From Lophius americanus (taxonomy: Eukaryota > Chordata > Actinopteri > Lophiiformes > Lophiidae): a stretch of 64,000 nt of DNA. The position numbers were made by a program, and so were the translations under genes. Location of the stretch: positions 8,303,001-8,367,000 of the forward strand of contig JBBDHG010000028.1 in NCBI GenBank assembly GCA_037951165.1, given 5' to 3'. Below are positions 11,301 to 22,389 of this stretch, piece after piece. How positions within the stretch are numbered: the first letter of the stretch is position 1; each line of letters opens with the position of its first letter. The notes under the pieces were generated by a model. It searched no databases. It saw only the letters and a list, made by a program, of their open reading frames with translations, and was not told the DNA's origin.

Positions 11301-13811
11301 AATGCATTGTATTAATGCCATAGTTTTGAAGTTAATTCATCTTTAAACACATACGCACACTGGTCGGATGTAGAATGACTCTTTCTTCTATTTATGTATT
11401 TATTTCCCCATGAGCAGTTTGTGTTCCTAATACGTTAAGTATTTCTGGGCTTCATACTTTTGCGTCTCCTTCCAGGTGTACGTATTAAAGAGGCCCCACG
11501 TTGACGAGTTCCTCAAAAGGATGGGAGAATTATTCGAGTGCGTCTTGTTCACCGCGAGTTTATCCAAGGTGAGATGGCTTTTGTTTATTCAGTGAACTTA
11601 TTCTTAGAATTTGCCTCACATCAAATTTGATATGCACATCCTAAAGGTGTTTGTCTCATAATTGGTTAAATTTGTTTATTCTTACATCTGTCGGCACAGT
11701 TGAGCTCAATGAGCCTTTAGGTCAAGTGTGTAAAATGTTGGGGTTGCTCTTTGAATAAATTGAATATTATATTGATAATAAAGTTTTTGTGTAAGCAACT
11801 GAAAATCAAAATTAGCTTTTCATCGTTAGTATTGAAAAAGCCTTTATTCTTCCCAAGGGGTGTTGGGTCCTCTTCCACGGAGGCCGACGTGTTGAGCTGC
11901 CATGTTTCTACAGTGGCCTGAGTGTAAAAACTGAAGATTAGCTGTATAGAGGGCTCTTTCGCCTCTTTAGGTTAAAGTGTCAGAAAGATAGTAAAGAAAG
12001 TTGAATAGTGTTTCTCAAGAAGACGATAAACAGGTTTTCGCTGCATATTTTTCACAAATGGAGAGTGCTTATGATTAAACACCACAAAAAGCAAACAAAT
12101 ATCACTGTGGTTATTGACGGAGCTGCATGAGTGACAAAGAAGAGAGAGAAATCATCGCGGATTAAATCATTCATGAGGAATTAACCAAAAGATACTACTG
12201 TTATGAAATGAACCATGAGTACAAAGTGATTTTGATATTGTTGACGAAAAAGCCTGCTAATTCATGACATACTTGTCTCGTTTGCCTAATTCATGGTTTG
12301 TAAAGTTAACGTACGGTTTTGATTATAAATTATGTTGTTATTTGTTGGCCTATTTGTGTATTATTCAGTGATGGAAGTATTCACTTCCATCACTGAATAC
12401 AAAGTATTCAGATCTTTTACTTGAGTAAAAGTACTAAAACCACACTGGGAAATTACTACTCAAATACAGTGATATCATTAATATTATTAGTAAGAGGATT
12501 TTTGAAAAGAATGGTCAGGGATTCTATGAGAACATGCAGTGTGATCGTGTGAAAGTTTATCTTCCCTGATTAGAAATCAAAATGCGGATCCGAATGAGGT
12601 TGGTCCAGCCATTTCTTTATGCCTGGCCACAAATAAAGTTGAGTGGGATGCAGGAATGGGTTCCGTTCTGTCTGTCGCATTTATTCCATAGCAAAAACTC
12701 AAAAACTTCCTTTTTTCATTGAATCTGGTACGTGGTTCAATCAAAAGTACTTTCTGTCTTTTGGGATATTTTTTTTTTTTTTGACAAAACCTTCATTAGA
12801 CGGTCTCTTCTGCTTGGGGTCAGTGTCGTGCTGAATCATTGTGTTATGCTTGAGCTCCAAGTCAAACACTGATGAATTGACATTCTACTTCCCAATTTTC
12901 TGCCGGAGAGCAGAATTCATGTTCACGTAATTAAAAAATTAAACATTTGCCCCTTTTTGACGAAGTTGCAACGCAAAAAGTGTTTTGTGGATAAGATTCT
13001 CCAAATGTCACAAGCCAGGTCATCAATAATAGTGTGAAGAAAAGTTGTTTTTATTGCCCAGAATGGACATATTATTGCAAGTTTTCATTCTCACAGAACT
13101 ATGCGTATGATAATTGAGACAATCGCAAAAGCGTGTGTGTGAGGGGTTGCTGTAAATGCAGTTTTAGAAATTGTCATGAGTCATCTTAAAGTACATTTTA
13201 AATGAACATAAACATACAAAATTGCTTAATAGTCCTATAAAAACGTATAGATCATCATTGTTTTAAATCTTGCCCCTGTTCTATTTTTTCCGTCGCAGTA
13301 CGCAGATCCTGTGTCGGACCTGCTGGACAAATGGGGGGCTTTCAGGAGCCGCCTCTTCAGGGAGTCTTGTGTTTTCCACAAAGGGAACTACGTTAAAGAC
13401 CTGAGTCGTTTAGGAAGAGACCTGAACAAGGTCATCATCATTGACAACTCCCCAGCCTCCTACATCTTCAATCCTGACAATGCAGTAAGCTGTTCATATT
13501 TCCTCCTGCCTGAGATACACGTTAAAAGAAGGTTAACATCTGTCTCACTCACTAAAATCTGACTAAAATGATTCTTTGTGTTTAAGAACTAAAAATCTAG
13601 AATGTGATTCATATGTGTTTTAGAACTATAACTCAATTAAAAAAGGCTTTACCCAACATATCCTCCCTCTTCTCACCTCCAGGTTCCTGTAGTGTCCTGG
13701 TTTGATGATATGTCAGACAAAGAGCTCCTGGATCTTATCCCCTTTTTTGAGAGACTAAGCAAAGTGGACGACATCTATGATTTTCTTACTCAGCAGAGCA
13801 CACCAAGTTAA
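5556..13811 (+). CDS. ctdsp1: CTD small phosphatase 1-like, phosphatase domain (five exons, gene-level entry)
   Basis: Exons 5556-5657, 10569-10625, 11476-11568, 13299-13484 and 13683-13811 join in phase 0 into 188 codons ending with TAA at 13809-13811. The product is a HAD-superfamily Ser phosphatase of the SCP/FCP1 type, known to dephosphorylate the RNA polymerase II C-terminal domain and to act with REST in silencing neuronal genes. The catalytic DxDx(T/V) motif is DLDET (Asp nucleophile and acid/base), followed later by RLFRESC, KDLSRLGRDL and the DNSP motif that binds magnesium. Features such as LLDKWGAF, WFDDMSDKEL and LSKVDD favour CTDSP1 over CTDSP2 or CTDSPL. All five exon boundaries match those of human CTDSP genes as I recall them. 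The usual short N-terminal exons with palmitoylated cysteines were not seen; either they lie upstream of the window or are replaced by the large exon at 582-3059. A miR-26 hairpin lies in the second intron, also as in the vertebrate family. Confidence 0.93.
5658..10568 (+). other. ctdsp1 intron, about 4.9 kb
   Basis: No exon or RNA gene recognised. A long AT dinucleotide array lies at 8231-8303. The segment around 7890-7960 resembles one at about 59720-59770, pointing to a shared dispersed repeat. Confidence 0.5.
8231..8303. repeat. AT dinucleotide microsatellite
   Basis: About 70 bases of uninterrupted AT/TA alternation inside a ctdsp1 intron. The Tyr/Ile-rich frame across it is an artefact. 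Confidence 0.95.
10569..10625 (+). CDS. ctdsp1: ctdsp1 phosphatase exon 2
   Basis: Nineteen codons (PVSNADFIIPVEIDGTVHQ) between tttcaacag and CAG|GTAGGC, phase 0 at both ends. Matches the short insertion exon of the SCP family almost residue for residue. Confidence 0.95.
11120..11206 (+). ncRNA. mir26a: miR-26 precursor hairpin
   Basis: The 5p arm at 11136-11157 begins TTCAAGTAATCCAGGATAGG and continues CT, which is the miR-26a-5p sequence as I know it. A complementary 3p arm lies at about 11175-11196 (CCTATTCAGGATGACTTGG), separated by a loop of about 17 bases, and the flanks CTGGGTCTG and CAGAAACAAGG extend the stem. The hairpin is in the intron between phosphatase exons 2 and 3 and on the host strand. 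In vertebrates miR-26 genes sit in introns of CTDSP1, CTDSP2 and CTDSPL and are processed from the host transcript; in zebrafish miR-26b represses its host ctdsp2 during neuronal differentiation. Human CTDSP1 hosts miR-26b, whereas the mature form here is the 26a type. I saw no seed match (TACTTGA) in the first 0.6 kb of the 3' UTR. Confidence 0.95.
11476..11568 (+). CDS. ctdsp1: ctdsp1 phosphatase exon 3
   Basis: Thirty-one codons between ccttccag and AAG|GTGAG, phase 0 both ends. Encodes VYVLKRPHVDEFLKRM and then the core strand ELFECVLFTASLSK, the HAD motif II region (LFTAS). Confidence 0.95.
11569..13298 (+). other. ctdsp1 intron with hAT-like fragment
   Basis: No exon seen. At 12363-12460 lies a fragment similar to ends of fish hAT-type non-autonomous elements, starting CAGTGATGGAAG and including repeated ACTTGAGTAAAAGTAC-like text, with a perfect hairpin at its start. 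Confidence 0.5.
12363..12460. mobile_element. hAT-type MITE end fragment with hairpin
   Basis: CAGTGATGGAAG followed by AGTATTCAGATCTTTTACTTGAG-type sequence resembles the terminus of common fish hAT MITEs. Bases 12363-12378 and 12383-12398 are perfect 16-base inverted copies around a four-base loop. Family assignment is from memory. Confidence 0.45.
13299..13484 (+). CDS. ctdsp1: ctdsp1 phosphatase exon 4
   Basis: Sixty-two codons between ccgtcgcag and GCA|GTAAGC, phase 0 both ends. Encodes YADPVSDLLDKWGAF, RLFRESCVFHKGNYVKDL and the magnesium-binding IIIDNSPASY motif. The most strongly conserved part of the gene. Confidence 0.96.
13683..13811 (+). CDS. ctdsp1: ctdsp1 terminal coding exon
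   Basis: Forty-two codons and TAA. Begins VPVVSWFDDMSDKELLDL after ctcacctccag and ends DIYDFLTQQSTPS. The length after LSKVDD fits the SCP family. Confidence 0.95.
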   Translation, partial: VPVVSWFDDMSDKELLDLIPFFERLSKVDDIYDFLTQQSTPS

Positions 13812-14570
13812 CAGAGGCAGGAGACTAAGACTAAAAACAATCACCAGCAGCTGTCGTCACGGGGCCACGGAGGCCGGTGGGCTACAGGCTCAACGCTGCT
13901 TCCAACTTCAAGGACCACACTGCAAATAATGGCAGTCGTCTAATCTCCTGCTCTCACACTAGTAATCATCCAGTGAGGTTTGGTACTACAGTATCTAATC
14001 TCACTGACTTTTGGTAACACTAGATAAGCTTTAAATATGAGATTCAATGGCTTGTGTAGAAAATGGCGGCGGTGAAGCCACTGTGTTGTTGTCGTTGCCC
14101 GACAACAGTGACCTTGTGACTGCCGTTTCACAAATGAACCATCTGAATGGTTTTCATGTCCATCCAATGTGGCAATAGATTTTTACACAGAGCATAACCC
14201 GTCATTGATAACTGGCCTTTCAAGTCCAATTCATTTACTTTGATTGTTTCCTACAAAGGTCACATGTGTTTGCCGTTAATGACAATCATTAACTCCAGAT
14301 AAGTTTGGTTCATTAACTTCGTATTTAAACATGTAAAATATTCAAATACTGTGTTTTGCATTTAAATTAAAAAGAAATAGGACAGTTTTCATGGAGAAGC
14401 ATGTCCCATTGTCATTGATTATATAGTTTTAATTAAATGCGTTACAAATGTCTGAAAAGGTTTATTAAATCATTTCTTATATTAATGGAATAGGTATAAT
14501 AATTATTATTATTTCATGAGATGTTTTATGCCCAGCTCAGTCAAAAAATAAATAATTACCCTACTACTGT
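13812..14570 (+). other. ctdsp1: ctdsp1 3' untranslated region (probable extent)
   Basis: Sequence following the stop codon. The first AATAAA is at 14547-14552; other AATAAA motifs occur further on (for example 18044-18049), so the true end is not fixed. No TACTTGA miR-26 seed match was seen before 14500. Confidence 0.45.
14547..14552 (+). terminator. Candidate poly(A) signal of ctdsp1
   Basis: AATAAA about 740 bases after the stop codon. It lies in an A-rich run and may be fortuitous. Confidence 0.35.
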
Positions 14571-15100
14571 GAAAACAAACTGGACCTCCTCTTGATTTCA
14601 TTCTAAACTTCTCGAACTCCAAGCCAAGTTTAACATAAAACAAAGTTAGACTGGGTGGTTTTGAATGATACCTCATAGACTGATGACCTGATATTGTCTG
14701 AAGGATTTTCTTCAGTCTCTGTTGTCTTGATGTTCTTCTCCGTTAGCGTCGCCCCGTGTCTTTTGAATAATGGAATAATGAACTCTGACCTCCATTGAGG
14801 TGTGAGAGACCCGCAGTTCCTTGGATTTCTTTCTCTGTATCTTTGGTGACTTCATTGATGAGTATCGTCATACTCTATGAGGAATTTTGGAATGTGGAAA
14901 ACCTCTGTGAAGGTTCACTAAATCTTCTCCGTTTGTCTCGCTGTGGATCTATTTAATCCCGGAACCTTAGAAAGAGCTTTTCATCCTCCCAGACTGATGG
15001 ATTTCAATCACCTTCTAGAATTTCCTTTTTTGATTTTGGCATCGTGTGCACCAGTTATTAATGCAGCTAGTTATTTCTTTAATTGTATTTAGTTTGTACA
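14571..15100. other. Intergenic, nothing recognised
   Basis: No supported gene or repeat. Could be a continuation of the ctdsp1 3' UTR if the distal poly(A) signal is used. Confidence 0.4.
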
Positions 15101-16275
15101 AGGGCTGGGCGATTAATCGTAAAAAGTTCATAACATGTCATTTCTGAGGTATGGAGATTCTCAAGGATTTTAATTTTGAATGTCAGCTGCAGCTAAACTC
15201 ACTAGTTATAGCTGCAGCTTCTGTTACGACATTCAGGCTGTGGTCTTAAAGGTCTTGGCCTTTAAGACCACAGCCTGGCATTTTATATCTCTGCCTTGGG
15301 GTATTATTTGAGTTGGAAGTGCTAAAAATTTGCTTTAGCTCGCCGAAATTGAAAGCATAGCTATGGACTCCTGTGTACGTCGTTCTTCCTGTCATCTTTT
15401 TTTTCTACCACTTCATATCTCCATTGTTTCTTGGAGGCTACTAATCTCTTTCACTTGTGGTGTGCAGACTTAATGAATAACATTGAGGAGGTGCACACTA
15501 GAGTTTAGATTCCCGGCTGAAGGCCCATCTCACCGGACACTAACGGGCTGGGCGGGTTTGGACGTAAAATACCAAGGCCCAACAGGTTTGGGCCACACTC
15601 GATCGATTGTCTCTGAGACTAGGGGGAAATTTAGACAAATAATTAGAAATTCTGTTCTGGTTCAGCAGGATATCTACGAGATATTGCAGGGAAAGGTCTG
15701 GACGTAGTTCTGAATAGTTCTGCGTTTCATGAAGCAGTTCCTCTACGGTAAGACTCAAGTGTAAGTATGTTTATAACTGATAATGACAGTGTGTAATGTT
15801 TGTGTTTCATGGGTTAAAAAAACACCAACTGTAAGCATAGACCCAAAAAGAAACCATTTTACAGTTGTTTAGGCTGCCCACCTGAGTGTTCCGGGTAAAT
15901 AGACGAGTGGTAATTATGATAACAACAAGTGTGCGACAGCATAAAAACACTGTTCTTCAGCTGTGTCGGACACAGTTGACATGAAAACAGAAGGTCTGAT
16001 GAGTTTGGGCCGGGCTCAATCAGTGGTCTCCCAGACTCCTTCACGCTTAGACATAAATATGCACCCTGTAGTGGGCAGGAGAGCTGTGAGAGTTAACCCT
16101 TTTATGCCCGCACACAGCTATATGTGTTACACACTTATAGCGCATGGCTCTTTGTCACGTACATAACAAATTGCAATATGATGTAAACTGAATGGTAAGA
16201 GTGTGGGCAGAATCGCATCTCAGTTCTAAACAGAAAATCCGGATTCTCATTTTAGCCCGACCCGTCCAACCCTAG
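15101..16275. repeat. Composite dispersed repeat, partly shared with 49.1-49.4 kb
   Basis: Begins AGGGCTGGGCGATTAATCG, a phrase common at ends of fish repeats. About 15900-16205 is, in reverse complement, clearly similar to about 49095-49400, including the CAGTTTACA, ATATTGCA and TTTATGTC stretches. A 19-base inverted repeat lies at 15234-15277. Confidence 0.6.
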
Positions 16276-18100
16276 TTCTAACTTATTTTCACGCAGGTCC
16301 AGTTTCTTATCTAAAATAAGCAGTTTGGTTCATGAGTAAATTAGTAATTTAAGAATTGGTTTCATTACTTTGAAATTGAATTTGAAGATCTGAGTGTTGA
16401 GTGTGAGATGCTCAGAAATATTGCAGGAATCAGCAGTGGGGCCCAATATTTTTTCACAGCTCTGTAATTGTGGTTGTTCACTATCAAATCTAGACTTTAG
16501 AAATAAGTATCAGGCATTTTTAAAGGTCTGGATCTTTTCGGCTATTTTGGACTAGCATTAAATGATAAATACTCCCCTGGTGTGTTTTTGTACATACAGT
16601 CATTATATCTGGATTTTGGGCAATTGTTTTTATTTTTAATTTTATTTAACCCAATCTTATTTTGAGTTGTGAGTTGGTTGCGGCACCGTGCGACCCGTCA
16701 ATGAATCAATAATGTTGATGTGTAATGGAGGTGGCCGCCTGCTACAATGACAAGCTTGATTTGTCGGAAATTGGAATCCGAGATTCTTCTTCCCGCCAAA
16801 ATCACAAATGCAGTCAGGAGTACCGCCTCACGGTTCTGTACAGGAAACTTGTGCCCGGCTTCTTGAGTCCAGGCTGACTTTGCCCTAGTCTGGAACAGGT
16901 GTGTATATTTGAATGTGTGGGTTTCAGTGTGATTGTTAGTTTTAAATGAGATGCTTTGACGATGTGTGAAAAACCGTAACCTGTCTTTAACTATTGTTTT
17001 AACTTTTCTACTTTATGCAACCAGAGTGTAAACTCTGTGTCCGAGTAAAGAAAGTGTTTCAAGTTTAGTTTGTGAGTTTTTAAATTCTGCTGACTACAAT
17101 TGACAAAAAAATAAGACCACCAGTGATATTTTAACTCCGCATCGAAAAAACGGTTTCAGTTCACTGCAGTATTTTGTCCACATGCCTGCTAAGAAGAAAT
17201 CCTTTTTTGTTAATTATAGTATATGTTGAAAAATGCCTTATGTTCAGTATGTTGAAGAAAGTTTCTTCTACCAGAATGACTGAGTGAATTATAGGGAGAA
17301 GCCGGTAATGATTTCAACCTATTTTTTCCCGATATTTCCAGATTCTGGTCTGTTAAGTTGCTTGCCAGGTTTATGACTGACATCTCCCCAAAGTTTTGCA
17401 GACATTGGTTTTGCATAAACAACATCTTATGCAGCAATGTCGAAAAAAGCAATGTAATGTCAAATAATGCTGAATTTGTCCCTTTATCCACAAATAGCAA
17501 GTATTTTCTCCCCTGGCCTGTGCTCCATGCTGTTATTACGTTTCATCCAGATCTATCCATCATTTTATGTATAACACTGATGAAAAACAAACAAACCAAC
17601 TGACATTAGTATGACTTATGAAGGAGTATTAGGACCACATTGAAAAATAAAAACTATTTCAATTTTTACAAAAATCAACTCATAATTTAGAAGAATTAAG
17701 TCTTAAATCTCAGATTGGAGATGTGGAGGTTTTTCCACCCGAGCTTTGGTCATGTACAATCTTAGCTGTTGTATTGTGTCCCTCACACACACACACACAT
17801 CCACACGCAACCACACAAACAAACACACACACACACACACACCAATGCTCGTTACTGTGCTCCTGATGTAGTCGGATTACCTTTCAATTATTGTTTAGGG
17901 TATCTGTACTTAAGCTTCCATTTACATTATATGATCTCTAAAGATGTTATTATAGCTTTATTACAACAAAGCTATGAAACTTAAGATCATGTTTTCTGCC
18001 AAAAGATTCCATATGTATTGACTCGTCAAACTTATATTATTGAAATAAAGCTTGACAAGATGTTCCATGTTCCTCATTTCCCCTCCTATGAATAGCCTAA
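16276..18100. other. Intergenic stretch with CA microsatellite
   Basis: No gene supported. A CA-rich microsatellite occupies about 17783-17842. AATAAA motifs at about 17645 and at 18044-18049 could serve a long ctdsp1 transcript. Confidence 0.4.
17783..17842. repeat. Imperfect CA microsatellite
   Basis: Runs of ACACAC broken by CATC, CGCAA and AAAC. Confidence 0.85.
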
Positions 18101-21100
18101 AATTAAATCTCTATTCTCGTACTATTACGACTTTTTTTCTTATAAAATCACAAGTTGATTCTTGAGAAATTAAGGCATTTTCTCGTAAAATTACAACTTT
18201 TCCTCTAAAATTACAACTTCATTTTCGCATCCTTGAATATTTAAATAGAATCCAGATGACGATCAAACCCATCAACATATGGGTGGTTAGCCATTTTCAA
18301 ATAAATCAAACTTATAGCATAACTGAAATCCTGGAACTCAAACTGCTGGGCGCCAGACGGGAGAATATTTTACCTGTACCTTAAATTGCTGTTGCACATT
18401 GGGGGAAAATAAAGATCTGACTAATAATTAAGCCCCGCTTCAAAATATGCATCAGGAAAATAACTTTAACTGGAATCCCAAAATGTGTTTGTAATTATCA
18501 GATCAAACCCAGAGTCCACATGAAAACATTCAGGGTCAGGGTAGGGTCACCTTTTGTTGTGTGTATTGTGGTGTGTGTAGACGAGTGTTTATGTTTTTCA
18601 GTTCACACAATCGATCCGTGGAAGATAAACTGTTTCAGGAGAAAGCCTGATGTTTCTGAAGAGGAGATGGTTAGGAATAAACCAGAGAGAGAAGAGGAAG
18701 GCAGGAAGCCTGAAGAGCTTCACATGAGTCAAGAGTTATCTTCTTATGGTCCACCAATGAGAAGGGAAACCAGCAGAGGGTCCCAGAGGGTCCCAGCAGG
18801 CCGGTGATCGGACATGTTCGTCTAGAAACAGCTGCTCTGGGGATGAGATGATTCTCCAGGAGATTTCTACTGACTTATTGTCTAGCTCTTTGTGATAAGA
18901 TTATATTTGTCATAAGTTTGCATGTCAAGAAACTATATTTGTGTTATCGCTCATCCTCATAGCTCTCTCTCTCTGCTGCAGTTCTTCCTTCTCCATCAAA
19001 TGCAGGTGTGTCAGATTCATAATCTCTCCCTCCTCATTGGTTCAGGTGAAAAGAACCTTCCCCAAACTTTTAGGTAATCAACGTACGTTTGAAGGCGTTT
19101 ATTTCCAACATTATTTGATGTTTCTCGTCTGGTGTTTACGAAAGAGGATTATTTAACTATGTGAAATGTCTTTATGTGTGGAAATTATTGACTTTATGCT
19201 CAGAATTTTTCAACATGATACATTTTTGGAATTTGGCCCTAAACCTCAGAATATTATCACTCTCCTCAGAATTCTGGTTTCAAACGGGGAATTCTCCCAA
19301 AAATGACCACATTGCCGTAGTCTGAGAATAAAGTCAGAATTTCTGAAAAAATGGTTAGATTTCTGGGAAACAAATTTTAATTCAGTGTTTGATGTAAAAA
19401 TTCTGCAAATAAGTCAGAATTCATTCCAAAAACAAGTGACATAGCCATATATGGCCCTTATCCTCTTCTGCAGTTATTTTACCAGCCAGCATTCATCAAG
19501 ATGTTACCTTCAGGTTTCATTCCTCACAAGAGTGTATACATGCCACAAACCTGAACAACAAGTCTCATCAGCTCACCTGCTTTCCCACAACTTTATTTTA
19601 AAATGAAAATGACTTAAGACAGAATTAAGATTTCAAGAGCCAGATGGATTTTATGAACTTTGCTGGACCACAATGCACTGTTGGAAATCATCTAATCCCA
19701 GGAGAAACCTGTGACATCACCGGCCTGCACAGTTGCAGATGCTTTGTACCACCAACAGCTCTTCGGGCTTCCTCTCTTCCTCAGTTCTTCTTCTTCAGCA
19801 TCATTTACCTACTCCAAACTGCAGGAATGCACTTGCATTCCTAGAGATGCACTTGCATCTACCAGAGTAATGAATCTCTTTTGAAAAAAGATTAGATACT
19901 AATGTTAAATGTAGGTAGTGAAAGTGAAAATAGTTGTAATGCATTCTCAAATTACGGTTTACCTGAAAAACCTACTTAAAGTATTTGTACTTTGTTACCT
20001 CCCACATCTGCTTCGGTAGCAGCTGAGGAGTTTGAAAAACGAGATGAAGAGGGGGAGATTAGTTTTTTAATAAATCAAAGAAAATTGGAAGCTTTCTTTA
20101 ATTACAGGATGCATTTATTCTTGATATTTATGATCAAATACATGTTTTTACAACAAATGTCAAACATTTTTGTCACCTGTAACCTGACAAACTCACACAA
20201 TTAAAAAAACAACAACAAAAAATGAAACACTGGAAGCAATGCTAGCAGCATAGCTCTCGTCCGATTCCAAATCCATCCTCACTTGAATTGAATTGAATTG
20301 AATTGAAGAGGAAATGTGGAAATTCACATTGGTCCAACGTGATGTCAATATTGTATCCTGGTTGTGGATTGGTTATGGAGAACATCCTCCCTTAGGGCAT
20401 CATTGGAAGTTTTTTTTTACCAATAGCAGATATTCATGAAAAAAGAAGAACATTGGAATCTGTTAAATTGTTGGAGTAGATCACGCCTCCAGAGGAGGAT
20501 AGTCTAGTCTGTCCATCTCTGCGCTACAATTCACACATCCTGCATTTCACCTTATCTGCCTGGAGGTCTCCCTGTTGAAGCATAATCCTCAAAATTCCTA
20601 AATTTGATAATGGATTTTTTTCCAAACAAGATTATTTTATTATCTATTATCAATTATTTTATGTCTATCCTCGATGGACCAGCCTCCTCTAAACTATAGT
20701 CAACTATTTTCAGACTTCCGAAGCAAAGTCTGAGTTCCGGTTTTTACTTCTATCTGCACCAGATCAGGTCGGAATGTTGTGCGTTTCAAAGATGGATTTC
20801 TGAGTTTGTCTCAGAAAGTGGCCGTATATACTCACATGTCTTTACCTGGACCGTGGCATAAGCAAAGACTCAACAGTATTCAAATCAAATATTTATTGTC
20901 ACAAATACACATTCAGCATAAACCTGCAGAACACTATTACAGTCAGATGAGGTACACACACAGCATTATTTACATCCTTACTGCATTTTGCGTTATGTTA
21001 AAGGAACCGTTTGTTAACACACCGACTATTCCTATCCACCGACATCTCGTTTGTTTAAATGCAAGAAAATTCACTCCCTGACTGAACGGAACTCAAAAAC

Positions 21101-22380
21101 CCTGTTTAAACCACATTTATATACATATTGTAAATATAGGAGCAATGTCCACGTCGCCACTTTAAAAAAAATAAGCGTTGGTGTGATCATCAATCCACGT
21201 CACGCCGATGACAGACAGGAAGTGTTCGTCACGGATCACCTGTGAAATTCATGCAGAGCAGGAATTAGGGACTCAGGGTCAGTCAACATGTTTGATCTTA
21301 TTCTGTCAAATGTGTCAATTCAATAATTCATTTTAATGCATAAGTTAACCTGAACTCTCATTGTCAAACTCAACTTTGGTCGTGTGACCCTTTAAAACAC
21401 GTCTGAGTCAATTAAAAATTCATGGTCACTTTGTGAGTAGTTCCTCCAAACAAAGTTATTTAGTTACTTAGTTATCTCGAGGGGTTTATATATTGCTTTT
21501 AATAATTTTGTCAGTTATTTAGACAGTGATGCACTCATATGTGTTAAGACGGCTGGTCTTTTGTTCACCTTACACCCCAGGATAGGTCGTGACCTTGCCC
21601 ACTCCTGCCCTCTATTTCTTTTTGGTATGCATAATATGTTGGTTAAAACACAGTATTTTGTATTATTATCTGTATCTAAAAAAGCAACTTTTAATTAACC
21701 TTATATTGCACAAATTATTTCGTAAAAATATGTTACATAATAAGTTTAAAATAGCTTACATAATTAAAATGTTTAAAAACAATTTAATTATTAAAGGCAG
21801 GTTGTTGGTAAAATGTGCAAATAATGCATATAATTAGCATTACTTATTTAATTTATATGATAACATATAATTATGGTACAATAACATCATATCACTAATC
21901 ATCATTTTTTATCAAATAGTCATAATAGTATTTGTGAGTGCTATTATTATAATAGACTCATTTGTAGAAATATTATCATATAGTAAATACATAATATACA
22001 AAAATGTTTAAGTTACACTATTAAAAATATATTAGTAAAATAGTGCCCATATTTTTTTAAATTTATTTTTATGTTCATACCCCGTCCCAGGATCCAAGGG
22101 ACAACATGGAAATAACATTGTAATAACATAGTTGCATAAACCTGTAATCAAACACAGGGACAGTTTTCTCTTCATGTGACGTGTAATCCTCCAATCAAAG
22201 TAAAGGTTAAGTAAAAATAAAGTAAGTTATTAAATAATAAATTCAATAATCATAAATTCAAGGATTTTAATTATTTATCTTTTCAGTTAGTTAGTGAAGC
22301 ATGAAGGCGTGTATTTTTCTGCTCAGGTGTTCAGCATAATGATCGCTTATGAGGTTCAAATGGCCTCAAGAAGGGTTTAA
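18101..22380. other. Intergenic, AT-rich, no gene seen
   Basis: Only short unsupported frames. A five-unit TTGAA-type run lies near 20286-20306 and a LINE/SINE tail-like stretch (CAAATCAAATATTTATTGTCACA) at about 20880-20990. Confidence 0.5.
20880..20990. repeat. Tail-like piece of an interspersed repeat
   Basis: CAAATATTTATTGTCACA followed by ACACATTCAGCA resembles 3' ends of fish retroposons. Weak evidence. Confidence 0.35.
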
Positions 22381-22389
22381 AAGTTCCTT

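Noticed and set aside
18520..18807. 95-codon + strand frame ending in a basic, Glu-rich stretch
   Set aside because: No homology recognised, no partner exons and no other sign of a gene.
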